From: Sistotremastrum niveocremeum HHB9708
Lineage: Eukaryota > Basidiomycota > Agaricomycetes > Sistotremastrales > Sistotremastraceae
Length of the DNA stretch: 64,000 nt
Direction of reading: 5' to 3'
Assembly (NCBI GenBank): GCA_001630475.1
Contig: KV419413.1
Span: 327,320 to 391,319 of the forward strand
The notes under the pieces were generated by a model that saw nothing but the letters and a program-made list of their open reading frames with translations, was not told the DNA's origin and did no database searches. A program made the position numbers and the translations under genes. This document shows positions 49,710 through 60,499 of this stretch, one piece after another (the stretch's first letter is position 1; each line of letters opens with the position of its first letter).

Positions 49710-49815
49710 GCCCGAATGGCTCAGTTGGCTAGAGCGCAGGTCTCATATGGCAGCGTATGAGGGAGCGTCCGCTCCTGATATCCTGAGGTCGCAAGTTCGA
49801 GCCTTGCTTCGGGCA
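49710..49815 (+). tRNA. trnM-CAU: tRNA-Met (CAT), elongator, with intron
   Basis: Acceptor stem GCCCGAA (49710-49716) pairs with TTCGGGC (49808-49814), with discriminator A at 49815. The D-arm box is TGGCTCAGTTGGCTAGAGC. The T-arm GCAAG-TTCGAGC-CTTGC is perfect. The anticodon stem CAGG pairs with CCTG around loop CTCATA-A, so the anticodon is CAT. A 32-base intron (49748-49779) follows position 37 and contains GTATGAG, which can pair with the anticodon loop, the usual shape of a nuclear pre-tRNA. TTCGA in the T-loop marks it as elongator rather than initiator. Spliced length is 74 bases. Confidence 0.93.
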
Positions 49816-50652
49816 CTTCTTTTGCTCCTTTTTCATTCCCCACTCTACCGATATTCCTTTAACCCACATTCTTCATGATCAAGCGTGCAGGGACGCTCGG
49901 TGCCTGTTGCTTGATTCGAGCAGTGAATGAGCAGAGCACCATCGGTTATCCTTGGGGCTGTTTCGTGTGGTCAACCTTTTTTTAGCAGTCCGTTGCCGTT
50001 CCCATCCCGACCGGTGTCCCGCGAGCTCTGCGACAAATTGAAGAATCCAACAATGTGCCTTGTCTCCTGCTCATTGATTGACAATATTGAATCTATAAAT
50101 GAACGATCTACATTCTTCCAAGCGCTTACTTCCTCGGTGGGCCGAAGACAGGAACACGATCAATCGGAACGGTGGGTTTGACGCGGTTTTGATGATCGAA
50201 ATTGTACTAGACTGAACCCAACCAAGAACATCGATGTCTTCCTGAGATCAGATGTCGTCGGTCCGCAGAGGGATCTGGCAATCTGAATTGTTTCACCGGA
50301 GCGGGTGCCATGCTGATTCTGAGGATAGTAGTTAGACCAGGTCCGTCGCAGAGCTTCTGAAAATTCTGATGTCTTTTATTGCAGAACCTTTGACGTTTCA
50401 ATTCAGGTGCCGTACACCCTCGGTAGACCAAGAATAGAAATGATACTAGCACTATTGCAGAGTCCAAGTCCGGCTTTGTACAAGCATTTGAGAAGTACCG
50501 TTGGTGACCAACATATTAGCCACGTCCCATCGAATCTTGAGCGAGCAGCCTTCAATTTCTCGATCTTCCTCGAGCACATGGGTACCGATCCACGTGCCAT
50601 CTTAACCCCCGTCGGGTAACTTCTAAGCCTTCGTCACTCGGCCACGCACACC
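49816..50652. other. Intergenic, nothing recognised
   Basis: 0.84 kb between the tRNA and the minus-strand gene. It starts with a T-rich run (CTTCTTTTGCTCCTTTTT at about 49816) that would serve as RNA polymerase III terminator. Confidence 0.45.
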
Positions 50653-51585
50653 TCAGGCATCCGACGCATCACCTTGTACGAATGGGAGATTCTCGGCGGC
50701 ACTCTTGAATATTTGAGCACCTCGAGGAGGCATGCGGCTCTCAGTAGGAATATGTGAATCGGACGGAGCCCGTCTCGCACGTTTGGCTCTTGAGTGACGT
50801 TGACTGGAAACGGCCCTCCATGCGGGTTGGGCTCCCCATGATTGAGCTGCCGGAGCACCCCAGGCATCCCACGCACTGGCATCAGGTTCTGGTGGAGGAG
50901 GAACTGAAGGGGGATAGGGGACGTTCGTTACTCCGATCGACTGGTTCAACGCATCGAGTTGACGGGTCATGAACTCAAATTTTCGATCGAGGCTTGCCAT
51001 CCTTGCTTCCACCACATCTATAACAGAGTTCAAAAGGTCTCGCTCGCTATCTGAACATTGATACGACTTACCGAGGCGGGTACTTCTCGTACTCTCAAGG
51101 TGTTGAATTTCTTTCAACGACTGCTCTGCGGTTAGCTGTGCGCTCTGTGATGCGGCCTGCAATTCACGCAGCGCTATGAGTGTCTCCTGTTCACCGACTT
51201 GGAAAGCATTCGAGGATGGGGATGGGGCTGAGCTCTTGAAAGAAGCCTGCAATTTTCCCGTACTGTTCTGATCGAATAAAATGGGGATTACTGGGCGCAA
51301 ACAGCTGTGAAACCAACAATAGTCTTCAAAAAGTAATGACGTACCGTGCACTAAGAACGCGCCTACAAGAATTCCCAAAAGCAAGACATTGCTTTGCGGT
51401 ACGTCTATATCCTTCCATGTGATTGTTACTAGAGGATTTGTGAGCTCTTTGAGGACGACTGTTGGTATCTAGATATATAGAAGGTGCGAAGACTCACAAT
51501 TTGGGATTATAATGGAACATAGATATCCGAATGCAATAGAGAACACTATGAGGATGCTCCGTTCAGCATCGACTGAAAATGGCAT
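50653..51585 (-). CDS. Two-TM coiled-coil protein with MPPRG tail, copy 1 (261 residues)
   Basis: No known family recognised. Exons 51585-51498, 51458-51345, 51290-51072, 51017-50653. Two N-terminal hydrophobic helices (ILIVFSIAFGYLCSIIIP and NVLLLGILVGAFLV) are separated by the polar stretch TWKDIDVPQS. A predicted coiled coil follows (ETLIALRELQAASQSAQLTA and VEARMASLDRKFEFMTRQLD), then a Pro-rich segment, a basic patch (RHSRAKRARR) and the tail SRMPPRGAQIFKSAAENLPF ending GDASDA. The gene at 52051-52862 has the same plan and 24 of 28 tail residues identical. The third intron (51071-51018, 54 bp) is a multiple of three and open in frame, so retention would add 18 residues. Membrane anchor with long cytosolic domain is inference. 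Confidence 0.65.
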
Positions 51586-52050
51586 GCTGAGGTCTTGTTG
51601 GACATTTCGTCATGCGCATGATGGTAGCGAGGGTTAGGGTATGGGGTTGCGTGAGAAAATGCACATGCCAACCGGCGAACAAAATGTTTCCCGGACCAAG
51701 TGCTGGAAATCCTCTACAGTACATGGGCGGCGGAGGGTTTTGTGACTATAAAAATGAAAATTTGATACACAGAATCGAACTCTAACAGGGGTACTCGTAT
51801 GTTCATGATCATGTCCCCGCAAAAAATAAAATTGCGAGTGTTCTATCAAAATAACTTTGCTGTCAGGGGACGCTACATTTCTGTGGAAGGTAAAGTGTGT
51901 ACAACGGTGTATATAATCGAAATATTTTTCTTCGACGGAAGGAAAAATTCTGCCTGAACACTATCAGGCTATCGATATCGGGGCTCTGCCGAAGGAGACG
52001 CGTCCGCCGTTCTGCGACAGTCTCTCAGATTTCTGAGTTCTGCTCTATCT
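51586..52050. other. Intergenic between the tandem two-TM genes
   Basis: 465 bp, A/T-rich, holding the promoter of copy 1. No further feature. Confidence 0.45.
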
Positions 52051-52862
52051 TCAAGCATCTGATGCATCTCCGTTAAGAAACGGTAGATTTTCAGCTGTGC
52101 TTTTGAAGATCTGTTCCCCTCGTGGTGGCATCCGACTTTGAATAGGAACAGGGGACCGAAGTCCAAAAAGGCCGCCCGGTCGTTCTGACGGTGGTATCTG
52201 TTCCTGGGCACTCCGGGGCCAACCATCAGGAGGTGAATCTGCAGGAGGAGAAGGTGGAGGATGGCCGTAGGGTCTTTGATTGAGGAACTGCTCGAATTGA
52301 TCGAAATTATCGGAAAGTACGCGATACTTTCGGTTTAGTTCTTCTTCGGCGTTTTCAATTCGTTTCAGTATTTCTTGTTCGGTTGCCTGTAACTTGAACA
52401 TCACATTATCTCCTCGTTCTCCTTGACTTGGTTGGCCCCGCTCTATGCTGAAGGCAGCATCAACGGTTCCGTGCGGTATTTCCGATGGAATGTTCTGATT
52501 TCGTCTGATGGCTTTCCTTGATGAACGTGTGCAATTGTAGCTTGTCCCTCCCGTAGCTCCAGCAAACGACTGGGAAAAAAGTGTAGGAACGGCTAAAGTT
52601 TCGTTAGTTGTGATTAAATTTTGAACGGCAGATTATTGAAGGCGTACCATAGACCGCAAATGCACCCACAGTTACTCCAAATAGAATGGCGGTACTTTGC
52701 GGTATATCAAGTTCGATCCATGTAATAGACACTATCGGAGGAGAGCCAGATGATCGACAGCATTATACTGGGATGACAAGTCTTACACCCGGGGAGAAGA
52801 GCAGCCAGGATAAACCCTATGACCATGGATGATCCGACAAGAGAAGCATGTTCAACATCCAT
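52051..52862 (-). CDS. Two-TM coiled-coil protein with MPPRG tail, copy 2 (233 residues)
   Basis: Tandem paralogue of the 50653-51585 gene. Exons 52862-52787, 52731-52648, 52592-52051. It starts MDVEHASLVGSSMVIGFILA, the first hydrophobic helix. Then comes the shared block ITWIELDIPQS and second helix TAILFGVTVGAFAVY, a coiled coil (QEILKRIENAEEELNRKYRV), a Pro-rich region and the tail SRMPPRGEQIFKSTAENLPF, ending GDASDA. Both copies have the same two N-terminal introns, but copy 2 lacks the third. Middle regions are poorly conserved, so selection seems to act on the membrane block and the tail. Function unknown; not near any recognised pathway gene. Confidence 0.65.
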
Positions 52863-53099
52863 CCAGCTACAGGATCAGAGAGTTGAGTCGTTGGGTACAG
52901 GCTGAGTACGGCTCCGAAGACCATCTTGCAGGAGAGGCGTGGCCTACTACCGGATTGCGGAAGCTTTCTCACGCGCGCCCAGGAAGATTGAGGCTTGGAC
53001 TCTCGATGTTGGAGAGGATGCTGGGGACGCACAATAGATGGGTATACATGAGTTCTACGAAGTTACAACGAATAAATCGGATGCTAAACTATAATGACA

Positions 53100-55158
53100 T
53101 TACTTGTAATAGAACGGTTGCTCATCTGCCAACTCCAGCTGGTGACGCCCCGTGCACCACAGGTACGGTAGCCGTCTTGGATCAACGTGGTTAATTACCA
53201 GTGAGCCCACTTCTTTCGTTAAGTATACGTGGCGTCCTTCAGATAGCTTCCGTTTGGACTCTTTAGCCATCCAGAGTTCGTCTCGCCTATCCCGTTTCAA
53301 TATGACAAATGACAAATGTCGGACCATGAATCCGCGCAACCTTCTTCTGTGGACCAGGGCGTGAACAACTCCTTGATTTGGGCGCTGCGGTTCAGGAAGT
53401 TTGAGGGCTTTTAGAGATGGGCATAGTACGGAAGTCTCGTTGTTCTCGACCTTGATCTCAAGGGTGGGAGTAAGCGCCCTGAGTATCGAGCTGGAGGAAC
53501 CTGGCCCTGTTATCTCAAGTTCCTCTAGGGCAGTGCAATGCCTGAAAAACTCTTTCCAGCATTCTGAATCACGAGAGTCTTCTTCTTCATCAGCAACGAC
53601 CTCACATACGAAGCTGACCAACTGAGGGAGAATAAAATATTGAGAGAGCGCTCGAATCGTAGCGCCGAAGCCTGTGGCCCACGATATATACTCATCTGCC
53701 AGCATTTCTCCATCATCTTCAGGCGGACTTAGGCCGATAAAGATCCCACGCGGGGAGGGTGACTTGGATGTATCGCCGGATGAGAGACTGATGATGATGT
53801 CGTCAAAGTCATCTATGCTCATGGCAAGATGGCGATATGAGGAGAATACGGCCGGCGCATTATGAGAGATATGATGAAGATAAAAGAGCATATCGAGATC
53901 CTTGTAGATCGAACCCGTCGTCCGAGGAGCAACCGCAATTTTCAGCTCTTTGAGAGAGGGAAAATCGACTATTGAGAAAAACAGATCCAACGCGTCGATC
54001 TCCCATTCTTCGAGGATGAGACTTCGAAGTTTGTGGACTTTGAATGAGGAGTGAGAATGGCGGAGTTCCATAGATGAATGTTCGAATTTTCGCGTAAATT
54101 GTAGTGTTTCAAGTTCGAGCGATTCTTTCAAGATAAGAAAGATAGCAGAAATGGGGAGTCGGTCTTCATCGGTTGTGAGTTGCGTGCCAGAATAATGAAT
54201 CCTCAGGGCGGTCAGCCTGGAAAATACCGCGTCGGGAGAGAGTACGCCTGCCACGTTGAAAAGTGACAGGCTGCGAAGACGAGGCGCGTGTCGTTGGAAC
54301 AGATCAGCATCTAAAACAATTTGATCTTGTTCAGCAAACGCCATAGATAGACTTTGCATGTTGGGAAGGGCTTGAGACAGTAATGTCTGGGCACCAAAGT
54401 GCCGACCACCAAGATTAGAGAAGTCTGCTTGGAAACTAGACATGTTGCGGATTATTGGAAAGAGCAAGAGTGTCCTTCTCGCTGAACGCTCAGGGACTGT
54501 GTCACCCCAGGTAACGCTCAGAGGTGCACCAGAGCTTCGAGAGATGAAGATTTCGAGGACGGCTAATGGCCAGTCCATGTTGATAATTTTCCATAAGCTG
54601 GGGGTGTTAACCGCAGTTTGTTGCCAATGGAAGCATCTAGATCAGAAATCAGATTTACATGGAAGCAAGGCCGAAAACTGTTTTCAACTACACGTGAGTG
54701 AGGTCGAGTAGACGCTTGAATGGATATTTCAGATTATCAAAAGTTTCATCTTCAACAGACCCTGTCGTCCTTCCTTCAGTCTCTCCTGGCAACGTGGGCA
54801 ACGACGTGGGCGCAGCGAGTTTGAATATTTCAACCAACAATTCGTTCGGTATTCGAAAGATAGGGCATCCCTGATTGGAGTATCTCCATAGATGAGCGAT
54901 TCGAATGTCTAGGGTCGTATCGATGTTCCTTTTGATGCTTTGCAGGGCTTCCACGGCTTTTTTGACATGTTCCTGCTCCTCCAACGACTGCTTCGCACCC
55001 AGCGGCGCAGACACGCAGGAACTGTATCTGAGTGAGTAGCGATAGAAGTAGGATCGCTGAGAAGCCTACATTTGTTCTTCCATCCGGGCCGCGATGGCTA
55101 TCAGCTGACTCTCTGTTTTCTCCAAAGCCGAAACCGACTCGGAGTCCACCTCTGACAT
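53100..55158 (-). CDS. F-box protein, family B copy 1 (651 residues)
   Basis: Predicted SCF substrate adaptor. Exons 55158-55070, 55021-54692 and 54636-53100. The N-terminus MSEVDSESVSALEKTESQLI and the stretch to VKKAVEALQSIKRNID form a coiled coil. The F-box follows: PIFRIPNELLVEIFKLAAP, then FKRLLDLTHVCFHWQQTAVN and TPSLWKIIN, the typical agaricomycete form. The C-terminal about 480 residues are leucine-rich-repeat-like (LRSLSLFNVAGVLSPDAVFS, LRSLILEEWEIDALDLFFSI, ALEELEITGPGSS). The gene at 57748-59844 is a paralogue: its middle exon is exactly the same length (330 bp) and intron phases agree. It lies 238 bp downstream of the two-TM copy 2 start, on the same strand. Substrate unknown. Confidence 0.8.
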
Positions 55159-55560
55159 CGCTGACAGCGGTGTCGTTGGAGGGGCGCCATCGGAATTGGT
55201 TGTGAGTCAGTGGTACTGATGTCCTCCGTTTCAGATAGCTGCGTTTCAACCTTGCATGAGCTCAATGCCAACTTCTGTGGGGTCAGAGAGAAAAATCGTA
55301 GGTAAATTGCCGCCCAAGCTGAGCGCTAGCGCTGATGTCAGCGTCAAAGCTGGCTAAACAACGATAAACAAGCCAACTGTGAAGGAAGTCATATCCTCGA
55401 CTAAGTCGCACCAGTCATGCCTAATATGCAAAGTATTCGCTAGCCCTCTGACAATCTTCGTGGTTGACAATCGGGCACCCCTATTATATCAGATCACCGT
55501 GACCAGCTGCGCGCCCCGGAAGACGTTATCTGGCATGATTTCCGTCAGCTTAAGCAGCTC

Positions 55561-55790
55561 TGTGCAGACGAACCAGGGGCCAAAAGCCCCCGGGTAAGCC
55601 CCACCAGGCATGGCACAAAGTCACGCCCCCTGGGGTTTTCGTACATGGCGCGGTGCCCAAAAACCCCAGCCACAGGGGCCAGAACCTGGGGCTCTGAGCA
55701 ACCGAAAATGTCCGGAAAGCCCCAGGGATATATTATAAGATTAGGGTGCCGTCATAGCAGAAACCCCAGCCAGTGGGGTTTTGTATCATT
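55561..55790 (+). repeat. Diverged copy of the CCCCAG/CTGGGG repeat
   Basis: It starts CTGTGCAGACGAACCAGGGG, close to the terminus CACTGTGCGGACGATCCAGG of the 63888 copy, so it lies in the same orientation. The body has repeated CCCCAG and CTGGGG words and a hairpin AACCCCA-GCCAG-TGGGGTT at about 55763-55780. It shares the 17-mer AAACCCCAGCCAGTGGG with 57052-57068. The right boundary is approximate. It encodes nothing and probably represents an old insertion of the same non-autonomous element. Confidence 0.55.
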
Positions 55791-55818
55791 GTAGCGGTAG
55801 CTTTAGATACGTTACAGA

Positions 55819-56454
55819 ATGACTTTGATCTTATCCCACTGGGCATTTCCAACATGGACTGAAGGGCATCACAAATTATATTACGGTCATACTGCCCGTC
55901 TCACACCCCTCGATGAATCCTACTTCGTCGTCTGCATGTCGACCCTCTATGCTGATCCTACAACTTCGACTTCCTCGTCGCCGTCCGCATTTGAATGGAT
56001 CCCACCCGAAGCATCCCGTCGCTTTCTTCGCCATTGCTGTCTCATCGTTGAAGATTCTCGTGGGATACTCTTCTCTGCGTCGAAAGCTCTCAGTATTGAA
56101 CCGTATTTGTGCGCATATATGGTACTCACAGAGCCGACCACCATCATGAAGAACTCCGCGATGCCATCTCCAACTAGATCTTCTCATAAGTCTTCTTACA
56201 ATGTTTTGCATCAATTATTCGCTTACGTGAATACGAAGAGGAGACTCGCCTCAATAGCTCGACCTTTCACTTTGCCATCTTCATATCCCATCTATTACCC
56301 AAGCCTCAACTCGTCCATATCGGCCACTTTCTATCTTCGCGTCATGTTCCGGTGCATATTCCGGTGCAGGCCGACAGCGGTCTTGCTGCTACTAGTCGAG
56401 TCGCGTCTCGATCGCTGTTCACGAAGACCTGATGCAAGAGCGAGAGTGAAGTGA
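55819..56454 (+). CDS. Uncertain 211-codon ORF
   Basis: An ATG-started intronless frame. A TATATTATAAG word about 80-90 bp upstream lies inside the repeat. The translation includes FEWIPPEASRRFLRHCCLIV and LCAYMVLTEPTTIM, then a C-terminal Arg-rich stretch. I recognise no domain, signal peptide or clean TM helix. Most other genes here have introns, and an antisense frame is also open, so this may be a chance ORF or an eroded gene between repeats. Confidence 0.25.
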   Translation: MTLILSHWAFPTWTEGHHKLYYGHTARLTPLDESYFVVCMSTLYADPTTSTSSSPSAFEWIPPEASRRFLRHCCLIVEDSRGILFSASKALSIEPYLCAYMVLTEPTTIMKNSAMPSPTRSSHKSSYNVLHQLFAYVNTKRRLASIARPFTLPSSYPIYYPSLNSSISATFYLRVMFRCIFRCRPTAVLLLLVESRLDRCSRRPDARARVK

Positions 56455-56949
56455 GTCCTGAGAAGGAGGAACATCCTCACCTTCTAAGCCTCCAATGATA
56501 ATAATCGCCTTCAAATGAGCAGTGAGTAGTCGCGCGGTAAGCATGGGTGATCAGATGCATACCGCGTATTCCTGCTTGTCGCCTCTGGCATCCGTGATTT
56601 GTCTGGTTTCCGTTTGGGCGGTTTGGGGTGCATCAACGTCGATTTGATGATGGACCTATGTGACGCGGCCTATACAGGGTTTAGACAGTGTGGGTGAGGT
56701 GCGCATCGTCGTCGAGAGGAAGGAGCACAGGGAATAAGCGCCGGCGGACTCTGGCGCTTCGAACGATCGCGTCTGGCTGAGCGGAGTTTAGACTTGGCCG
56801 CAACTAATCTCCAAGTGTATATTTCCAAAGGTGCGTGTATTGAATTTGGGAATCCACCAGAGCCTAAGAAATTGGTGGTTCTGAGCCATGTTTTCGCACA
56901 CAAACTACATGTAGGAAGTTAATACTGTGGTAGCACTATGTACATAAAC

Positions 56950-57191
56950 TATGAGACTATATAAAAATGACGGGACGGAAAACCCCAGCTGGAGTGCACA
57001 TCCCCTGGGGCTTTTCAATTGAGTCCTCAGGCTCGCAATCGCCATGGCAAAAAACCCCAGCCAGTGGGATGTCGATGTCCCGCCAAATTTGTTCCGGAAA
57101 TGGCAGTGACATCGAAGCACCGGCCATTGGGGCTTCTATCCCCGAAGCCCCAGTTTCGGTTGCTTTCGGCCCCTGGATCGTCCGCACAGTG
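56950..57191 (-). repeat. CCCCAG/CTGGGG repeat, inverted copy 1
   Basis: 57079-57191 is identical, base for base, to the reverse complement of 63888-64000 (113 bp). Identity stops abruptly at 57191, marking the terminus CACTGTGCGGACGATCCAGG read on the minus strand. Further left it continues with GGCTGGGGTTTTTTGCCATG and a last CTGGGG near 56990; the 56950 end is approximate. It contains the stem GGGGCTTC-TATCCCC-GAAGCCCC. The identity implies recent transposition or duplication. No target-site duplication could be recognised with confidence. Confidence 0.75.
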
Positions 57192-57747
57192 CAGGCTCAT
57201 CCCAACCCATCAAGACCACGAGCTACGCCACTTGCTCCCAGGATCTCTCGTTTTGAGTAAGGAATGTGCGTCTCTCCAGTCCAGTAACTGTCAAGCCAAC
57301 CGAAAAGTTTTAGGCTTTTAGCCTAGTCATACGAGACCTTGGTGCCGAACCTGCTATAAGTCTATAACGAAAGCATATCCGATAGCACAGAACAAAAAGC
57401 TGAAGCATTCCGCCTCTCTATCACGTCCAAGGGCTCTCAAGATATGCCGTTACGAGGATATGGCGCCACGATCTTGCCACGATCTGACGAACGCCCCTGG
57501 AATGAGGCTTTACAATGTCCACGGAAGGGTCGCTATTAAACACGCTCAATATGACTATTTCTATGAATGACTTTGAAGAGAGGTTTTCAGGATCCGCAAT
57601 GAATCCTATGGAGGGGCAAGGAATTTTCTTATGTATTGATTTTACATATACTCTGGGTACGAATTTACTAGTAATAAATCGCTGCATCAACAGCAAGAAT
57701 CAGAGACACTGTCAAGAAATGCAAGACGGAAACTAGGCTCAGGACAA

Positions 57748-59844
57748 CTAATATATCGTTTCTTCGTCCTTCAATGTATGCCGATGACGCCCCGTGACGA
57801 AGTCGTCCGGTGAATAATTTTGAACAAGGCGGGTTATCGTACCCACTTCTTTCGCTACGAACGCATGCTGTTTCACAAAATCTTCCTCGCTGGGTGGCTC
57901 ATATAGCCATAGGTCAGCTTCCGCGATTTCGGAAAGCCACTGGCAATGTCGCCCATCCCGATTTGGGCAGACGAATATGAGATGTTCGACCTTGCATCCG
58001 CGCAGCCTTCGTCTTCGGAACATAGAGTGAACGATCCCGTCGTCTTCGGACTCGGGTTGGGGAAGCTTGACCGTACGTAGAGTAGGGCATAGTACCGGGT
58101 CTTCCTCATCTTCAACGCTGGGAGTGAGAGCTGTCAGCAATGATTTTGATGTCCCTAAGCCTGTAATCTCGAGTTCTTGCAAAGAGGTGAAGTGTTTCAA
58201 ACACTCCCTCCAGGATTCCGGACTGGGCGGCAATGCGTTGTCGCTGAAATCGACCTTATAAACAAAGGTGACCACCTGAGGGAGAACAAAATAGTGCTGC
58301 AGCGCCAGAAGAGTGGCGGCGAGTCCAAGAGCCAATGTTGGATATTCAAATTGTTCTTCGAACATTTCGTCGAAGATTTCGGATGCGGGTACTCCCATAA
58401 AGATTGCACGCGGAGAATGGGTAGGGGATGCATCGTCAAATGAAAGACTGTAAACGATACAGTCCTGCTCCAGATGCATGGCGAGATGGCGACCAGATGA
58501 GAGAAACTCTCGAATATTATGAGATACACGATGAAGATAAGAGAGTGGATCGAAGGCTTCCTCGAGGGGACCTGGAGGTGAAACCACGGAGACTTTGAGT
58601 TCTGTTATACCAGGCATATCAACTATGGAGAAGAAGATATCTGCGGCGGTGCCCTCCCATCCACCGAGAATAACGGTTCGGAGTTTGTCGACTTTGAATG
58701 AGGTCTGAGAATGACGGAGATCCATAGTTGAATCGTCGACATCTCTCGAGAATTGAAAAATTTCAAGGTTAGGAGTTTGTTGCAATAGGAGAAAGATTGC
58801 AGATAATGAGAGTGTCTGTTCGGGATTTGCCGGATGGCTGGCATAGTGTATTCTCAGGGTCCTAAGCCCAGAGAAAACACGGTGAGAGAGCGCACCTGCC
58901 ACATGAAAAAGTGACAGGCTGCGAAGTTTATCAGCAACTTCTTGAAACAGCATGTCAGGCATGACTGTTGTTTGCCTTCTGGGGCAGAAGATAACCAGAG
59001 TTTGCATATTCGGAAGAGCATGAGACAGCAATTGCTTGGCGATAGAGGCCTGGTCATGTGAAGGGTCAAAGGCAGGGAATCTCGCTTGGAGAGTAGAGGT
59101 TCTGAGAAGAATCGAATCGAGAAAGGACTTCTTGTTGAAATGATAGCTCGTGATCCTGTCGTCCAAAGTAACCCGGAAGAGGGCGTCGGCGCAGCGAGTG
59201 CGAAAGACTTCAGAAACCGAAAGCGGCCAGGCCATGCTGATGTATCGCCATAGGCAAGGCATGTTTATCGCAACGTGACGCCAATGAAAACATCTGAATC
59301 ATTGTGGTTAGATGGACGTGGAGGAGGAACGGGAGGATGAGATCTACACATGTGTGAGGTTGACCAAATACTTGAAGGAATACGATTCTTTGGAAGAGGA
59401 TGCAGCGCCATATGGATGCAGGACATCTTCTACGTCCTGTTCGGACAGCGCGATAGCCGCATACTGGAGAATTTCTACCAGTAATTCATTGGGAAGCCGA
59501 GAGATGGGGCGTCTCTGATTTGAGTGTCGCCAAAGACGAACGATTCGAGAGTTCAAAGTGGATTCACATTTGGTCTTGGCGTGCTGCAGGGCTTCCAAGG
59601 CGTTGCTGAGCTGTTCTTGCTTGGCCACCGATTGAGTCAGATCTGACGGCTCGGTCACAAGGAACGTTAATGAAGATCTACATTCGAACGATCATGAGTG
59701 TCAATGGTAAGCGAAGGAAGAGATGCTGCAGAACTACATTTTTTCCTCTATTTGAGCTGCGACAGACTTCAAGTCAGCCTCGCTTTTCTCACTGGATTCG
59801 GCGTCTATCGTGCAGTCCTGCTGCGTGGTTTGAGGGACTGCCAT
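57748..59844 (-). CDS. F-box protein, family B copy 2 (660 residues)
   Basis: Paralogue of the 53100-55158 gene. Exons 59844-59738, 59677-59348 (330 bp, as in copy 1) and 59293-57748. It starts MAVPQTTQQDCTIDAESSEK, then a coiled coil (SVAKQEQLSNALEALQHAKT). The F-box is PISRLPNELLVEILQYAAI, then FKYLVNLTHVCFHWRHVAIN and MPCLWRYIS. The C-terminal repeat region (LRSLSLFHVAGALSHRVFSG, LRTVILGGWEGTAADIFFSI, SLQELEITGLGTS) follows copy 1 segment by segment but is well diverged, so the duplication is old compared with the identical repeats that flank it. The substrate is unknown. Confidence 0.8.
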
Positions 59845-60499
59845 CGCAGCGTGTGGCACTGTCAATGATGAGCCTTTTTTCTTCAGCAAAGTGAGCTCAG
59901 ATCTTTTGTGGGTAGCGTTGGTCTCTTGATAACATGAAAGAGAGAACTCGCTGAGACTCAAGGAAAAAGGAACAAGTGACCAAGCATGCGCAAACAAGGA
60001 GGTAGACCGACCGGTATCTCCATCGGAACCACGTGCACGGCACCAAATCATGACCACAAAGCGAAAGAAAATATATTTTCTCGGCACAGAATGCGAGACA
60101 TTTGAACGCATTTCGTAACTTCAATATGGAGAGAAATATTCGACTCTCATTGCCTTGGAAGGGAGCTCAGCGATCCGGCGAACACTTCACAGCTGCCGAA
60201 TGCCGACAACTCTCGGCAGCGCTTGCTATGCTGCCCGACCGCTAAAAATCAAGACATTGCTGCTGAGCAGCACGAGGTATCCGAGGATCCTCCTTTGAGC
60301 GGGCAGTGTGTAATTCGGCCCCAGCGACTATCAAGTCAACTTACAAGTCTTTCCGCTTAGTCACACGAAGTCTCGGTACCGAACCAGGGAACCTGCTATA
60401 TAGTAGCAGATCAGTTCAAAATCGTCAGCGATCTAAACCTCCGCGATCCTACAACAAGTCAAAGGTATTGAACCGTCCTAAATATTCCATCCAAGCGAC
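59845..60499. other. Divergent promoter region
   Basis: 655 bp between the F-box copy 2 gene (minus) and the kinase-like gene (plus). A TATATA at 60397-60402 lies 98 bp upstream of the kinase ATG. No other feature. Confidence 0.45.

Larger units (their letters stand above)
55159..57747. other. Intergenic region rich in repeats
   Basis: 2.6 kb between the two family B F-box genes. It contains two repeat copies (listed separately) and one uncertain ORF at 55819-56454. The left 160 bp are the promoter of the F-box copy 1 gene. Confidence 0.5.

Noticed and set aside
51765-51795. AGTTCGATTCT word on the minus strand
   Set aside because: No T-arm pairing and no cloverleaf; chance match.
55876-56214. 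Antisense frame opposite the 55819 ORF
   Set aside because: Arg-rich shadow frame with no better support than the plus-strand ORF.
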